64,000 bases of DNA from Pseudodesulfovibrio thermohalotolerans (GCF_021353295.2 NZ_CP120635.1:2063501-2127500), one strand, 5' to 3'. Positions 26,458-36,219 are shown, numbered from the stretch's first letter. The notes: generated from the sequence alone by a model not told the origin. Made by a program: numbers and translations.

Positions 26458-28704
26458 ATGAACATAGAAAAGACCCTGCAATCCCTCCTGGGCCGGGTGA
26501 ACTACGCCCGCGACATCCTGGGCAACAAGTCCCGCCCCGAGCTGGACGCCTTTGCCACGGAGATCGCCCAATTCCAGGAGAAGAACGCCGATCTCTCCGA
26601 GGAGCGGGCCATCCGGGCCGTGGAATCCCTGGACAAGCGGCTATCCACCATGGAAACCGCCATCGACGCTCAACTGACCGCCATGGACAAGGTGCGCATA
26701 GTCCGCCACCCCCAGCGAGCCAGCCTCAAGGACATCCTGGAGAACGTCTACGACAACTACACCGAGATGGGCGGCCAGGACGAGCATTCCATCGACCCCG
26801 GTATGCTCATCGCCCGCGCCTACATCACCCGCCGCCGGGGCAAAAAGATCATCAACCAGCCGGTCATGGTCGTGGGCCAGGAAAAAGGCCACGGCGAGGA
26901 ATTCCGCAACGGCGGTTCCATCAAGCCCTGGGGCAACTCCAAGGCGCTCAAATACATGAAGGTCGCGGCCCGGGAACAGATTCCCATCCACGCCTACGTG
27001 AACACGCCCGGTTCCTACCCCATTGAGGACTTCCCCGGCGCGGCGCAACAGATCGCCGAAAACATTTATGAAATGGCCGGACTGGATGTGCCCATCGTTG
27101 CCATCTTCTCCGAAGGCGGGTCCGGTGGCGCCGAGGCCATCGGCATGGCCGACAAGCGCATCATGCTCTCCCACGGTTACTACTCCGTCATCTCGCCGGA
27201 GGGAGCGGCCGCCATTGAGGGACACATTCGCGGTTCCGAGCGGGCTCCGGCCGAACTCATCGAGTCCTGCGCCATGGCCCAGCGCATCACCGCCCAGGAC
27301 AACCTCGCCAACGGCTATATCGACGAGATCATCCAGGAGCCGCCCCTTGGCGCGCGCGCCGACCACTTCGATTTCTTCAAGCAGGTTCGCGAGCAGGTCG
27401 TCCGCGCCACCGACGAGGTGGCATTGAGCGTTCGCGGCGTGCGCCTTTTCCGCGCCGTTGCCCTGCGCCACTTCAAGAAGAACACCGACGTCATTGTGCG
27501 CTGGTCCCTCAACGAGAAGGCCCGCGAACGGCTGGTCGCCAAGCGGTTCCGCAAGTACCGCCGCATGGCTCAGCACGCCTATCAGGACAACCGATCCCTT
27601 CTGGAAAAGCTCAGCGCCACCAGCTCGGGCATCGTCTCCAACTCGGCCAGCCTTATTCTGTATGGGCTCATCAAGCCTTTTAAACACCGCGTGGAGCGGA
27701 TCGTCGAAGAGGTCTCGGACGAGGCCCACGTCATCACGGCCAAGATCGATGCCGTGCTGCGCAGCGCGCTGAAGAAAATCGGCATCACCTCCACCAGTGA
27801 CAAACAAAAGGAAATGGAGCTGACGGGACTGTCCCAGGCCGAGCCGGAAGCGCCCGCCCTGGTGAACGACAGCGACTATGTCAGTCCCCAGGCCCTGGAG
27901 GACCGCGAAGTCACTTGCCCGCACTCCCGCAAGCGCGGCTGTCTGGACATCTGGGCGCGCGACCTGTTCACCGACTACGCGGGCGTCTGCCCCAACTGCG
28001 GCTACAACTTCCCCATGGAATACCAATGGTATCTCCACAATGTCTTCGACCGCGGGTCCGTGCGGGAATTCAACCGCGACATCGCCTCGGGGAACCCCAC
28101 CGACTTCCCCAACTTCGCGGCAAGGATTGAAGCCGCAAAGAAGAAGACCGGCCTGCAATCGAGCTGCCTGACCTTCAACGCCAGCCTCGAAGGGCTGCGC
28201 GTTACCTGCGCCACCCTGGTGGCCAAATTCAGGGGCGGTTCCGTTGGAGCGGCCGAGGGCGAAAAGTTCATTCGCGCCCTGGAACTGGCCCGGACCAAGC
28301 ACCAGCCGTTCCTGGCCTACATCCACGGCACGGCGGGCATTCGCATCCAGGAAGGCGTCAACGGCCTCATCCAGATGCCCAGGGTCACCATGGCCGTACG
28401 CCGCTACATTGAGGAAGGCGGACTGTATATCGTCCTCTACGACACCAACTCCTATGCCGGTCCAGTGGCTTCGTTCCTGGGCTGCTCGCCCTACCAATAC
28501 GCGGTGCGCTCGTCGCGCATCGGCTTTGCCGGTCCCGGAGTCATCAAGGAAACCACGGGGCTTGAGATTCCGCCCAACTATCATAACTGCTACAAGGCGC
28601 TCTCCAGAGGCCACATTCAGGGCGTGTGGAGCCGAAAAGACATCCGCAAGAACCTGCACCAGGCCTTCCTGACCATTGGCGGCCGGAACCTCTACTACCG
28701 ATAG
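26458..28704 (+). CDS. Acetyl-CoA carboxylase carboxyltransferase, AccA-AccD fusion
   Basis: A 748-residue protein joining both carboxyltransferase halves in the order alpha then beta. Residues about 1-300 are AccA-like: helical start, GRRGKKIINQPVMVVGQEKG, FRNGGSIKPWGNSKALKYMK, then IFSEGGSGGAEAIG and the oxyanion region SPEGAAAIE. A linker with helices follows (about 300-475). The AccD half starts with a four-cysteine zinc ribbon (CPHSRKRGC and CPNCGYNFP) and continues with a crotonase-like domain (GGSVGAAEGEKFIRALELA). Separate AccA and AccD are the bacterial norm. Together with the preceding gene it starts fatty acid synthesis by making malonyl-CoA. Confidence 0.88.
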   Translation: MNIEKTLQSLLGRVNYARDILGNKSRPELDAFATEIAQFQEKNADLSEERAIRAVESLDKRLSTMETAIDAQLTAMDKVRIVRHPQRASLKDILENVYDNYTEMGGQDEHSIDPGMLIARAYITRRRGKKIINQPVMVVGQEKGHGEEFRNGGSIKPWGNSKALKYMKVAAREQIPIHAYVNTPGSYPIEDFPGAAQQIAENIYEMAGLDVPIVAIFSEGGSGGAEAIGMADKRIMLSHGYYSVISPEGAAAIEGHIRGSERAPAELIESCAMAQRITAQDNLANGYIDEIIQEPPLGARADHFDFFKQVREQVVRATDEVALSVRGVRLFRAVALRHFKKNTDVIVRWSLNEKARERLVAKRFRKYRRMAQHAYQDNRSLLEKLSATSSGIVSNSASLILYGLIKPFKHRVERIVEEVSDEAHVITAKIDAVLRSALKKIGITSTSDKQKEMELTGLSQAEPEAPALVNDSDYVSPQALEDREVTCPHSRKRGCLDIWARDLFTDYAGVCPNCGYNFPMEYQWYLHNVFDRGSVREFNRDIASGNPTDFPNFAARIEAAKKKTGLQSSCLTFNASLEGLRVTCATLVAKFRGGSVGAAEGEKFIRALELARTKHQPFLAYIHGTAGIRIQEGVNGLIQMPRVTMAVRRYIEEGGLYIVLYDTNSYAGPVASFLGCSPYQYAVRSSRIGFAGPGVIKETTGLEIPPNYHNCYKALSRGHIQGVWSRKDIRKNLHQAFLTIGGRNLYYR

Positions 28705-28724
28705 CCGCAGCACCTCGCTCAATC

Positions 28725-28753
28725 AAAAGGCAGCCGTCAGGCTGCCTTTTTTA
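28725..28753 (+). terminator. Terminator of the carboxylase operon
   Basis: AAAAGGCAGC/GCTGCCTTTT stem (28725-28734 with 28741-28750), loop CGTCAG, T run. It begins 21 bases after the stop. Confidence 0.9.
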
Positions 28754-28936
28754 TTGGCTGAAACAAAATTTTATGAGACCCGTCACCAAGTGGTAACAAC
28801 CGATCCCGCCTCCCATGTAAGAAAATTGTTGCGCGAGTCGCCTGGCGGTGACAACTCGACGTACGGTGGCGGCATGAGCCATGTCGCCTCGTCAACTCAT
28901 ATTTGATCCGCCTTTTCCAGTTACAGGGGAACGACG

Positions 28937-31168
28937 ATGCATACGGAACTACCAGCGGACATTCTCAGGGAAATCCCGACCGGCCCCATGCTGACCAGGA
29001 CCCTCATTCTCATCACTATCAAGGACTATTCCAAGCTCAAGGAGATGTACGGACAAAACTTCGTAGACCTCCTGGAAAAAGAGCTCAGCGACTCTCTAGC
29101 CGCCACAGCCGCCGCCAACAAAGCCCGCAACATGCGCGTCATCAGGCCCGCATCGGGCAAGGCCGCATTCATCGTTCCCCAAGACAACAATCCGGCGGAT
29201 ATCGCATACGAATACAAGACACAGGCCCAAAAGGACATGGAGCCGACAATGCTCCGCCACACGGGACTGGGCATCGACCTCGGCATGGGCTTCGCACCGA
29301 TCCCGGTCGCCCCGGACGACGGCCAATGGGGCGCGGCCCTGAATAGAGCGCTCAACGCGGCCCTGCGCATGGAGAGCCGTCCGCTGAACATGAACGATCT
29401 GTCCATCACCAGCCGTTTCAACACAATCCTCGTCCAGGGGTGGGTCTCGGCCCATTACCAACCCATTCTCGACTTCCGGACGGACACCATCCTTGGATGG
29501 GAGGCCCTTGCGCGCGGTCCCGAAGGGTCCGCCTTCCGCTCTCCGGTCATGCTGTTCCAGACCGCCGAAGAGCTGGGCCGCCTGTTCGCCCTCGAAAAGC
29601 TCTGCCGCGAAGCGGCCATCCGCAACGTGGGAGAGCTAAAGGACGGCCAAAAACTTTTTCTCAACATCCACCCGAAGACCATGGCCGACCCGTCGTTCTC
29701 CCCGGGCCAGACCCTGGACCTCATGGACAAGTACGGGTTGACCCCGGACAACGTGGTCTTTGAAATCACCGAACAGCACAGCGTCCAGGATTTCGACCTC
29801 TTCTACCGCGCCCTGGCGCACTATCGCAGCCAGGGATTTCAGATCGCGGTGGACGACGCGGGAGCCGGATACTCGGGGCTGACCCTCATCGCCGAATTGC
29901 AGCCCGACTACATCAAGCTCGACAAGTCGCTCATAGACGACATCCACAAGGACCCGGTCAAACGCGCGCTTGTGGAGACCACGGCCACATTCGCGGACAA
30001 AATCGGCTCCCGGATAATCGGCGAAGGCATCGAGACCAGGGACCAGGCGATCTGCCTCAAGAACATCGGCGTGCATTGCGGCCAGGGGTATTTCCTGGCC
30101 CGACCTGCCGCCCCCAAGCCGGACGTCAACGAGGAATGCCGCCATCTCAAAACCGTCGGCGACATTTCCAACAATATCATCTGCTCTCCGCCTGTTGGGG
30201 ACCTGGCCAAGGCCCCGCACTCCATGGAAATGTCCTGTCTGGTCGCCTCGGCCCACGAGTTCTTCCGCAAAAACGACTCGTTCACGAACATCGTGGTGGT
30301 CCGGGACAACGTACCAAAGGGCTTGGTCATGGAGTACCACCTCAACCGGCAACTTTCCTCGCAATTCGGCATAGCCCTGTACCACAAGCGGAGCATAGAC
30401 ACGGTCATGGACAAGAGCCCACTCATCGTGGACGCGGACATGCCGGTTGAACAGGCCGCGCGAACGGCGATGAAGCGGGAACATATCAAGACCTACGACG
30501 ACATCATCGTGACCAAGAAGGGACTGCTCTACGGCGTGGTCACGGTCCAGGACCTGCTCAACGTGCTGGCCAAAATCCAGGTGGAGATGGCCAAGGGGAC
30601 AAACCCCCTGACCGGCCTGCCCGGCAATGTTGCCATCGAGCAGGAAGTGGAATCCCGCATCAAGCAGAAACGGCAGTTCAGCATCATCTACGGCGACCTG
30701 GACCACTTCAAGGTCTACAACGACACCTACGGCTTCAAGAACGGCGACAGAATTATCAAGCTGGCTGCCGACATCATGTCATGGGCCACGCGCAAGCACG
30801 CGCCCCACGACGCCCGCCTCTGCCACATCGGCGGCGACGACTTCGTGCTCATCACCCCGCCCGATTCGGTCCACAATCTGTGCAAATCGATCACCCGCTG
30901 TTTCGGCCGATTGGTCAAGAGCTGCTACTGCATGGAAGACAAGGAGCGCGGTTGGATTCTGGCCAAGGGACGCGATGACAAGGAGCGCAAATACCCCCTG
31001 GTGACGATCTCCCTCGGGGTCATCGAGATCGACGGCCCCTGCTCCCTCATGGAAATCGGAGAGCGCGCCGCGCACATCAAGAAATACGCAAAGTCCATTC
31101 CCGGCAATTCCGTGGCCATCGACCGCCGCCCCGCCATCGGCAAGGTCGAGGAAGCCGTGTGCAACTGA
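28937..31168 (+). CDS. c-di-GMP enzyme: EAL - CBS pair - GGDEF
   Basis: A 743-residue cytoplasmic protein without membrane helices. Residues 1-150 form a degenerate GGDEF-like or regulatory fold. An EAL phosphodiesterase domain spans about 165-400, with E189-A-L, the NIHPKTM and EITE metal motifs, DDAGAGYSG, KLDKSLI, EGIET and the QGYFLARP end, so it looks active. A CBS-type pair follows (about 430-560). The C-terminal GGDEF domain has the active-site variant G632-G-D-D-F and the DPLTGLPG-like opening NPLTGLPGN. It should both break and make cyclic di-GMP, with the CBS pair sensing a nucleotide. Single-gene unit. Confidence 0.88.
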   Translation: MHTELPADILREIPTGPMLTRTLILITIKDYSKLKEMYGQNFVDLLEKELSDSLAATAAANKARNMRVIRPASGKAAFIVPQDNNPADIAYEYKTQAQKDMEPTMLRHTGLGIDLGMGFAPIPVAPDDGQWGAALNRALNAALRMESRPLNMNDLSITSRFNTILVQGWVSAHYQPILDFRTDTILGWEALARGPEGSAFRSPVMLFQTAEELGRLFALEKLCREAAIRNVGELKDGQKLFLNIHPKTMADPSFSPGQTLDLMDKYGLTPDNVVFEITEQHSVQDFDLFYRALAHYRSQGFQIAVDDAGAGYSGLTLIAELQPDYIKLDKSLIDDIHKDPVKRALVETTATFADKIGSRIIGEGIETRDQAICLKNIGVHCGQGYFLARPAAPKPDVNEECRHLKTVGDISNNIICSPPVGDLAKAPHSMEMSCLVASAHEFFRKNDSFTNIVVVRDNVPKGLVMEYHLNRQLSSQFGIALYHKRSIDTVMDKSPLIVDADMPVEQAARTAMKREHIKTYDDIIVTKKGLLYGVVTVQDLLNVLAKIQVEMAKGTNPLTGLPGNVAIEQEVESRIKQKRQFSIIYGDLDHFKVYNDTYGFKNGDRIIKLAADIMSWATRKHAPHDARLCHIGGDDFVLITPPDSVHNLCKSITRCFGRLVKSCYCMEDKERGWILAKGRDDKERKYPLVTISLGVIEIDGPCSLMEIGERAAHIKKYAKSIPGNSVAIDRRPAIGKVEEAVCN

Positions 31169-31346
31169 CTCTGTTCAAGCTGAACTTGAAATCAGCGGCA
31201 TGACGATTGACGAATGATTGCGCCACAGAACAACCATCCTCTTTGCATCCCATATCGCACCATCGGTGCGGCTTATGGTTTCACAGGCCAAAAGGCGCAT
31301 AATTCGGGTGAATGAGTGGAAATTTCGAAAGCCAAGAAGCACAAAC

Positions 31347-31377
31347 AAAAGCGGGCCGGTAAAACCGGCCCGCTTTT
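31347..31377 (-). terminator. Terminator of ettA
   Basis: A 14-pair stem AAAAGCGGGCCGGT (31347-31360) with its complement at 31364-31377 and an AAA loop, 9 bases past the ettA stop. The flanking A and T make it usable from both sides. Confidence 0.9.
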
Positions 31378-31385
31378 CATTTTAT

Positions 31386-33068
31386 TTATCGCGTCAATTT
31401 GCGGAATTTCAGTCGATGCGGATGATCGGCCTCGGCGCCCAGGCGTTTTCTGCGGTCGGCGTCGTAGTCGCTGTAGTTGCCTTCGTTCACGACCACCTGC
31501 GCATCGCCTTCGAAGGCGATGATGTGGGTCGCGATCCGGTCAAGGAACCAGCGGTCGTGGCTGATGACCAGGACGCAGCCCGCGAAGTTCTCCAAGCCGT
31601 CCTCCAGGGCGCGCATGGTGTTGACGTCCAGGTCGTTGGTCGGTTCGTCGAGAAGAAGCACGTTGGCCCCGGACTTGAGCATCTGGGCCATGTGCACGCG
31701 GTTCCGCTCGCCGCCGGAAAGGACGTCGACCTTTTTCTGCTGGTCCTGCCCCGCAAAGTTGAAACGGGAGCAATAGGCCCGCGCGTTGACTTCGCGGTCG
31801 CCGAGTTTGACGAACTCCGCCCCGCCGCTGATGATCTCATACACGGTCTTGCCGGGAATGAGGGAATCACGGTTCTGGTCGGCGTAGGCGAGCTTGACCG
31901 TGGCGCCAAGGGTCAGGGTTCCGGAATCGGGCTGTTCCTCGCCCACGATCATCTTGCACAGGGTGGACTTGCCCGCGCCGTTGGGACCGATGATACCTAC
32001 AATGGCATTGGGCGGCAGAATGAAGCTGACATTCTCCATGAGCAGCTTGTCGCCCATGGACTTTGTCACGTTTTCGGCCACAATGACCTGCTTGCCAAGA
32101 TGAGGTCCCGGCGGAATGTAGATCTGAAGATCGTCAGCCAGACGCTCGGCCTCGTGGGAAAGCATGGACTCGTAGGCATTGATACGCGCCTTGGACTTGG
32201 CCCGACGGCCCTTCGGAGACATGCGAATCCATTCCAGCTCGCGCTCCAGCGTCTTCTGGCGGTCGGCCTCCTGCTTGCCCTCCTGGGCGAGGCGGTTTTG
32301 CTTCTGCTCAAGCCAGGACGAGTAATTGCCCTTCCAGGGAATGCCCCGTCCACGGTCGAGTTCAAGAATCCAGCCCGCCACGTTGTCCAGGAAGTAGCGG
32401 TCATGGGTCACGGCGATAACGGTGCCGGGGAAGGACGAAAGGTATCGTTCCAGCCAGCCCACGGAGTCCGCGTCCAGGTGGTTGGTAGGCTCGTCGAGGA
32501 GCAGGATATCCGGAGACTGGAGCAGCAAGCGGCACAGGGCGACGCGACGGCGCTCACCACCGGATATGACGGAGACCGGAGTATCGGCCGGAGGGCAGCG
32601 AAGGGAATCCATGGCCATTTCGAGCTTGGAATCAATGTCCCAGGCCCCCTTGGCATCCATGAGTTCCTGCACCTGGCCCTGGCGCTCGATGAGCGCGTCC
32701 ATCTCCTCGGCTTCCATGGGCTCGGCGAACTTCTCGTTGATGGCGTTGTATTCGCGGACGATGTCCATAATCTCGGCCACGCCCTCCTCGACGACCTCGC
32801 GCACGGTGCGCGTCTCGTCGACCAGAGGCTCCTGTTCAAGATAGCCGATGGAGTATCCGTCCTTGACTTGGATGTCGCCCTCGAACCGATCGTCCACTCC
32901 GGCCAGGATCTTCAAGAGCGACGACTTGCCCGAGCCGTTCAGGCCGAGCACGCCGATCTTGGCGCCATAGAAATAGGACAGGGAAACATTCTTGAGAACT
33001 TCCTTCTGTCCGTGACGCTTGGTCACCTTGTACATGGAATAGATGATCTTTTCCGCTTCGTTGCTCAT
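31386..33068 (-). CDS. ettA: Energy-dependent translational throttle ABC-F protein
   Basis: A 560-residue ABC-F ATPase with two nucleotide-binding domains and no membrane part. Walker A motifs are GLNGSGKSS (42-50) and GPNGAGKST. Signature motifs are VSGGERRRVALCRLL-type (SVISGGERRR) and VLSGGERNRVHM. The arm and linker (WLEQKQNRLAQE, RMSPKGRRAKSKARI) are typical of EttA, which binds the ribosomal E site and gates elongation according to ATP/ADP. ATG 33068 is preferred to an upstream in-frame codon at 33101 because GAGG precedes it and the family begins here. Confidence 0.94.
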   Translation of the reverse strand: MSNEAEKIIYSMYKVTKRHGQKEVLKNVSLSYFYGAKIGVLGLNGSGKSSLLKILAGVDDRFEGDIQVKDGYSIGYLEQEPLVDETRTVREVVEEGVAEIMDIVREYNAINEKFAEPMEAEEMDALIERQGQVQELMDAKGAWDIDSKLEMAMDSLRCPPADTPVSVISGGERRRVALCRLLLQSPDILLLDEPTNHLDADSVGWLERYLSSFPGTVIAVTHDRYFLDNVAGWILELDRGRGIPWKGNYSSWLEQKQNRLAQEGKQEADRQKTLERELEWIRMSPKGRRAKSKARINAYESMLSHEAERLADDLQIYIPPGPHLGKQVIVAENVTKSMGDKLLMENVSFILPPNAIVGIIGPNGAGKSTLCKMIVGEEQPDSGTLTLGATVKLAYADQNRDSLIPGKTVYEIISGGAEFVKLGDREVNARAYCSRFNFAGQDQQKKVDVLSGGERNRVHMAQMLKSGANVLLLDEPTNDLDVNTMRALEDGLENFAGCVLVISHDRWFLDRIATHIIAFEGDAQVVVNEGNYSDYDADRRKRLGAEADHPHRLKFRKLTR

Positions 33069-33106
33069 TATAACCTCATTAAAAGTGAATTTACGCAGCA
33101 ACCGAC

Positions 33107-33937
33107 CTATGTATACGACTGCAATACCGCTTTCAAGTCGTTTCTATCGTATTCCTGTTCGGCCAATCTGCCGCCGAGGCCGAAGACGGGCTTGTCGGCG
33201 CGGTAGATGATCCCCAACGGGATTCGGTCGCCGAATTCCTCGCTCAGGGCCATGGCCGCCCCCCAGTCAGACGGATCATGGTCCTCGGGGAAATACACCC
33301 GCTGGCTATACCAGCCATAAGTGTTGACCTTGTTGAAGGAGACGCAGGGTTGAAGGATGTCCACCAAAGAAAAACCCTTGTGGTTCATGGCCTTCTTGAT
33401 TACCTCGGCCAGATGCTCAGGCTCGCCGGAAAAAGCGCGGGCGACAAAGCCCGCCTTCATGGCCACGGCGACGCTTAGCGGGTTGAACGCGTCGGATCGA
33501 TTGCCTTCAGGCTGGGCCTTGGTCACATGGCCGCGCGCCGAAGTCGGGCTGGCCTGGCCCTTTGTCAGGCCGTAAATCTGGTTGTCGTGGACGAGCAGGG
33601 TCAGATCGAGATTGCGCCTGATGGCGGCAAGGAAATGGTTACCTCCTTCGCCGTAGGTGCAACCGTCGCCGGAAACGCAAAGCACGGCCGCTTCCGGGTT
33701 GGCCATCTTGATACCCTGCGCCACAGGCAGCGCCCGGCCGTGCAGTCCGTTGAACATATTGCAGCGCAGATAGTGCGGCAGCTTTGCCGCCTGGCCGATT
33801 CCGGACGAGACGATGACGTCGCGCGGCGCGATTCCCTGCTCGGCGAGAGCCTGTTTGAGGCTCTTGAGGATGGGGAAATTACCGCAACCGGGACACCACG
33901 ATGTTTCAAAATCGCCGTACTCTTCAATGGAAACCAT
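33107..33937 (-). CDS. korB: 2-oxoacid:ferredoxin oxidoreductase, beta subunit
   Basis: A 276-residue thiamine-diphosphate-binding subunit. It has the SWCPGCGNF start, the SSGIGQAAKLPHYLRCN and GLHGRALPVAQGIKMANP segments, and the ThDP/Mg motif GDGCTYGEGGNH. It has no ferredoxin domain and the short form of the beta chain, as in 2-oxoglutarate:ferredoxin oxidoreductase (KorB). The substrate is not certain from sequence alone. ATG 33937 has GGAG 10 bases before it; a TTG at 33952 is the alternative. It follows the alpha subunit by 17 bases. Confidence 0.9.
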   Translation of the reverse strand: MVSIEEYGDFETSWCPGCGNFPILKSLKQALAEQGIAPRDVIVSSGIGQAAKLPHYLRCNMFNGLHGRALPVAQGIKMANPEAAVLCVSGDGCTYGEGGNHFLAAIRRNLDLTLLVHDNQIYGLTKGQASPTSARGHVTKAQPEGNRSDAFNPLSVAVAMKAGFVARAFSGEPEHLAEVIKKAMNHKGFSLVDILQPCVSFNKVNTYGWYSQRVYFPEDHDPSDWGAAMALSEEFGDRIPLGIIYRADKPVFGLGGRLAEQEYDRNDLKAVLQSYT

Positions 33938-33954
33938 AATAAACCGCTCCAAGG

Positions 33955-35640
33955 CTAGAGGATGTCGGTGAGGCCCTTGAGGACGTATTCCCAGGTCATT
34001 GCCCGGCCGTCGAACCGCAGGATGCGGTCGGGAATCACGAAACCGGTCTCACTGGCGATGAGCCGGGCGAATTGGGCCGTGGCGTTGCCCTCCACGGCGA
34101 CAACCCTGCCCGCGCCTTCCAGGAATTCCATGAACTGCTCCTCACGTAGCGGATAGACCTGTTTGAAATGCAGGACGGCCAGGGACTCGTCGCCCTCGTA
34201 CCGCTCCACGGCCTCCAGACAGGCCCCCAACGTGGGTCCCCAACAGACCAGCAGCGCGTCGGCGTTCTCCTCACCATAATAGTCGGGACCGATGACTTCC
34301 TCGAACAGCCCGGACTCCTTGCGCAACCGCTTGGAGTTCTGGGTCACGCGGACAGTCTTGTCCTCGGTGATCCGGGAATTTTCGTCGTGCTCATGGGAAT
34401 CGGCCCGAACCAGGGCTTCGGAAAAGCCGGGGACCAATCGCGGCGAGACGCCGTCATCCGTCGCGGCGTATCGTTTGTATTCCTCGCCGTCCCATTCCAA
34501 AAGCGGACGGGACGTCTTGGGAAGACCGTCCAGGTCGAACGGCTCCACATCCCGATAGGAGTCCGCCAGATATTGCTCCGAAAGGACGAAAATCGGAGTC
34601 TGAAAAGTCTCGGCCAAATCAAAGGCCCGATGGGTCAGGTAGAAGCAGTCCTCGGGCGTTGCAGGCGTAAATACAGCCCTGGGGAACTCTCCGTGTCCGG
34701 CGTGCAGCACCAGATCAAGGTCCGCCTGTTCGGTACGGGTGGCCATACCCGTGGCCGGACCAGGACGCTGGACCACCACACAGACGATGGGAGTCTCTGA
34801 AACGCCCGCCAGACTGACGGCTTCGCCCATAAGCGCAAAACCGCCGCCGGAAGTCGTCACCAAGGTTCTTGCTCCGGCATAGGAGGCGCCAATGGCCATG
34901 TTCATGGCCGCAAGCTCATCCTCGGCCTGTTCGTATTGCAATCCGAGCGGCGCACCTTTGGCGATGAGGGCCATGGCCACGGAGGACGACGGCGTCATGG
35001 GATAATAGGAAACGAAATTGCAGCCTGCGGCCATGGCGCCCAGGGCAATGCCCTCGTTGCCGTTTATCATCATCCGTCCCGATCCGCTTCCGGGCCCGAT
35101 ACGGCCGGGAAAGCCGTGATCCCGGCCAGAGGCCCATTCATAGGCTTTGCGCAAAACGTCGACGTTGGCCTCAACCACTTCACCACCTTTCCTGCCGAAA
35201 GTCTGCCCGAGCAGGTCTTCGAAAATACCGCGATCAAGACCGATGGTCCGACCGAGCACGCCGAGCATGACGGTGTTGTGAAAAAGCGGTTTTGGAGCCA
35301 GCTCCTCGAAGGGAATACGAAGAGCGTCGCGCTCCCCGGTTTCGAGATCGGTTCCGGCCACGATCAGCCCGCCGTCACGGACATCATCGACATGCCGTGC
35401 AAAGGCCTCGGAATTGAGCGCGGCCAGGATGTCGATGGATTCGGTCCCGCCGGACAGGTAATCCCCACCCATGCGAATGGCGTAGGTGTTGTGGCCGCCG
35501 CGCACCCGGGACATGTACCGCTGCGTCACCAAAAGGTGGTGCCCCGCCCTGACGACAGCCTTGGCAAGCAATTGGCCTATGGTGACCAGTCCCTGGCCCG
35601 CCGCACCGCCTATGACGATGTTGATATCTTTTCGCGACAT
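33955..35640 (-). CDS. korA: 2-oxoacid:ferredoxin oxidoreductase, fused gamma-alpha subunit
   Basis: A 561-residue subunit. The first 190 residues are the gamma domain (NIVIGGAAGQGLVTIGQLLAKAV, then RGGHNTYAIRMGG). The rest is the pyrimidine-binding alpha domain: GNEGIALGAMAAGCNFVSYYPMTPSS and SGGGFALMGEAVSLAG. With KorB it converts a 2-oxoacid, probably 2-oxoglutarate, and CoA to acyl-CoA and CO2, reducing ferredoxin, or runs in reverse as a reductive step. A GGCATG context at the start, with the ferritin terminator just upstream, places korA-korB as its own unit. Confidence 0.9.
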   Translation of the reverse strand: MSRKDINIVIGGAAGQGLVTIGQLLAKAVVRAGHHLLVTQRYMSRVRGGHNTYAIRMGGDYLSGGTESIDILAALNSEAFARHVDDVRDGGLIVAGTDLETGERDALRIPFEELAPKPLFHNTVMLGVLGRTIGLDRGIFEDLLGQTFGRKGGEVVEANVDVLRKAYEWASGRDHGFPGRIGPGSGSGRMMINGNEGIALGAMAAGCNFVSYYPMTPSSSVAMALIAKGAPLGLQYEQAEDELAAMNMAIGASYAGARTLVTTSGGGFALMGEAVSLAGVSETPIVCVVVQRPGPATGMATRTEQADLDLVLHAGHGEFPRAVFTPATPEDCFYLTHRAFDLAETFQTPIFVLSEQYLADSYRDVEPFDLDGLPKTSRPLLEWDGEEYKRYAATDDGVSPRLVPGFSEALVRADSHEHDENSRITEDKTVRVTQNSKRLRKESGLFEEVIGPDYYGEENADALLVCWGPTLGACLEAVERYEGDESLAVLHFKQVYPLREEQFMEFLEGAGRVVAVEGNATAQFARLIASETGFVIPDRILRFDGRAMTWEYVLKGLTDIL

Positions 35641-35660
35641 GCCTTCCCCTGCTTTGCGTT

Positions 35661-35697
35661 AAAAAAAAGCCGGGAGGAACGCACGTTCCTCCCGGCC
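35661..35697 (-). terminator. Terminator of the ferritin gene
   Basis: A 12-pair stem GCCGGGAGGAAC (35669-35680) with GTTCCTCCCGGC (35685-35696). On the minus strand eight T follow. Confidence 0.93.
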
Positions 35698-35712
35698 GAC
35701 TGATTCTGTCGG

Positions 35713-36219
35713 CTACGCGTTGGTCGGCGGGGTGAAAACCCTGGTGCCGAGATCGCGATCGAGCATGAACAGCCCGCCGCCGTCGCCCACGAGCTTGAGC
35801 TTGCCGACGGCATCGCTCACGGAATCCTCTTCCTCGACCTGCTCGGAGATGAACCACTGCAGGAAGATGCCCACGGCGTGGTTGCGCTCCTCCACGGCCA
35901 GATCAGCGATCTTGTTGATACGCGCGGTGACGCCCTTCTCATGCTCAAGAGCTTCCTCGAAGGCGGCCAGCGGAGTCTCCCAGCTATGCTGCGGGGCCTC
36001 GATGGTGCCGAGCTTGGCATGTCCGCCCGCCTCGTTGATGTAATTGAAGAAACGCATGGCGTGGAACATTTCCTCCTGGTACTGGGCGTACATCCAGGCG
36101 GAGAAGCCGGACAGCCCCTCGTTGGCGAAATGGGAGGCCATGGAAAGATAAATATGTGCGGAATAGATTTCCCAATTCATCTGCGCGTTGAGCGCATCTT
36201 CGAGTTTCTCGCTGAGCAT
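35713..36219 (-). CDS. ftnA: Ferritin
   Basis: A 168-residue non-haem ferritin. The four-helix bundle begins MLSEKLEDALNAQMNWEIYSAHIYLSMA. Ferroxidase ligands lie in the W-E-I-Y-S-A, Y-Q-E-E-M-F-H and later LEHEKGVTARINKIADLA segments. The final helix is WFISEQVEEEDSVSDAVGKL. It stores iron as ferric mineral and protects against oxygen. It has a GGAGACGTC-type site and its own terminator. Confidence 0.94.
   Translation of the reverse strand: MLSEKLEDALNAQMNWEIYSAHIYLSMASHFANEGLSGFSAWMYAQYQEEMFHAMRFFNYINEAGGHAKLGTIEAPQHSWETPLAAFEEALEHEKGVTARINKIADLAVEERNHAVGIFLQWFISEQVEEEDSVSDAVGKLKLVGDGGGLFMLDRDLGTRVFTPPTNA

Noticed and set aside
26641..28722. 693-codon open frame on the minus strand
   Set aside because: It is fully antisense to the AccA-AccD fusion, has no ribosome site, and its translation is low-complexity G/V/D/H-rich, typical of the shadow frame of a GC-rich gene. 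The same holds for the long opposite-strand frames over ettA, recD2, dnaX, pyrG and the nucleoside ABC genes.
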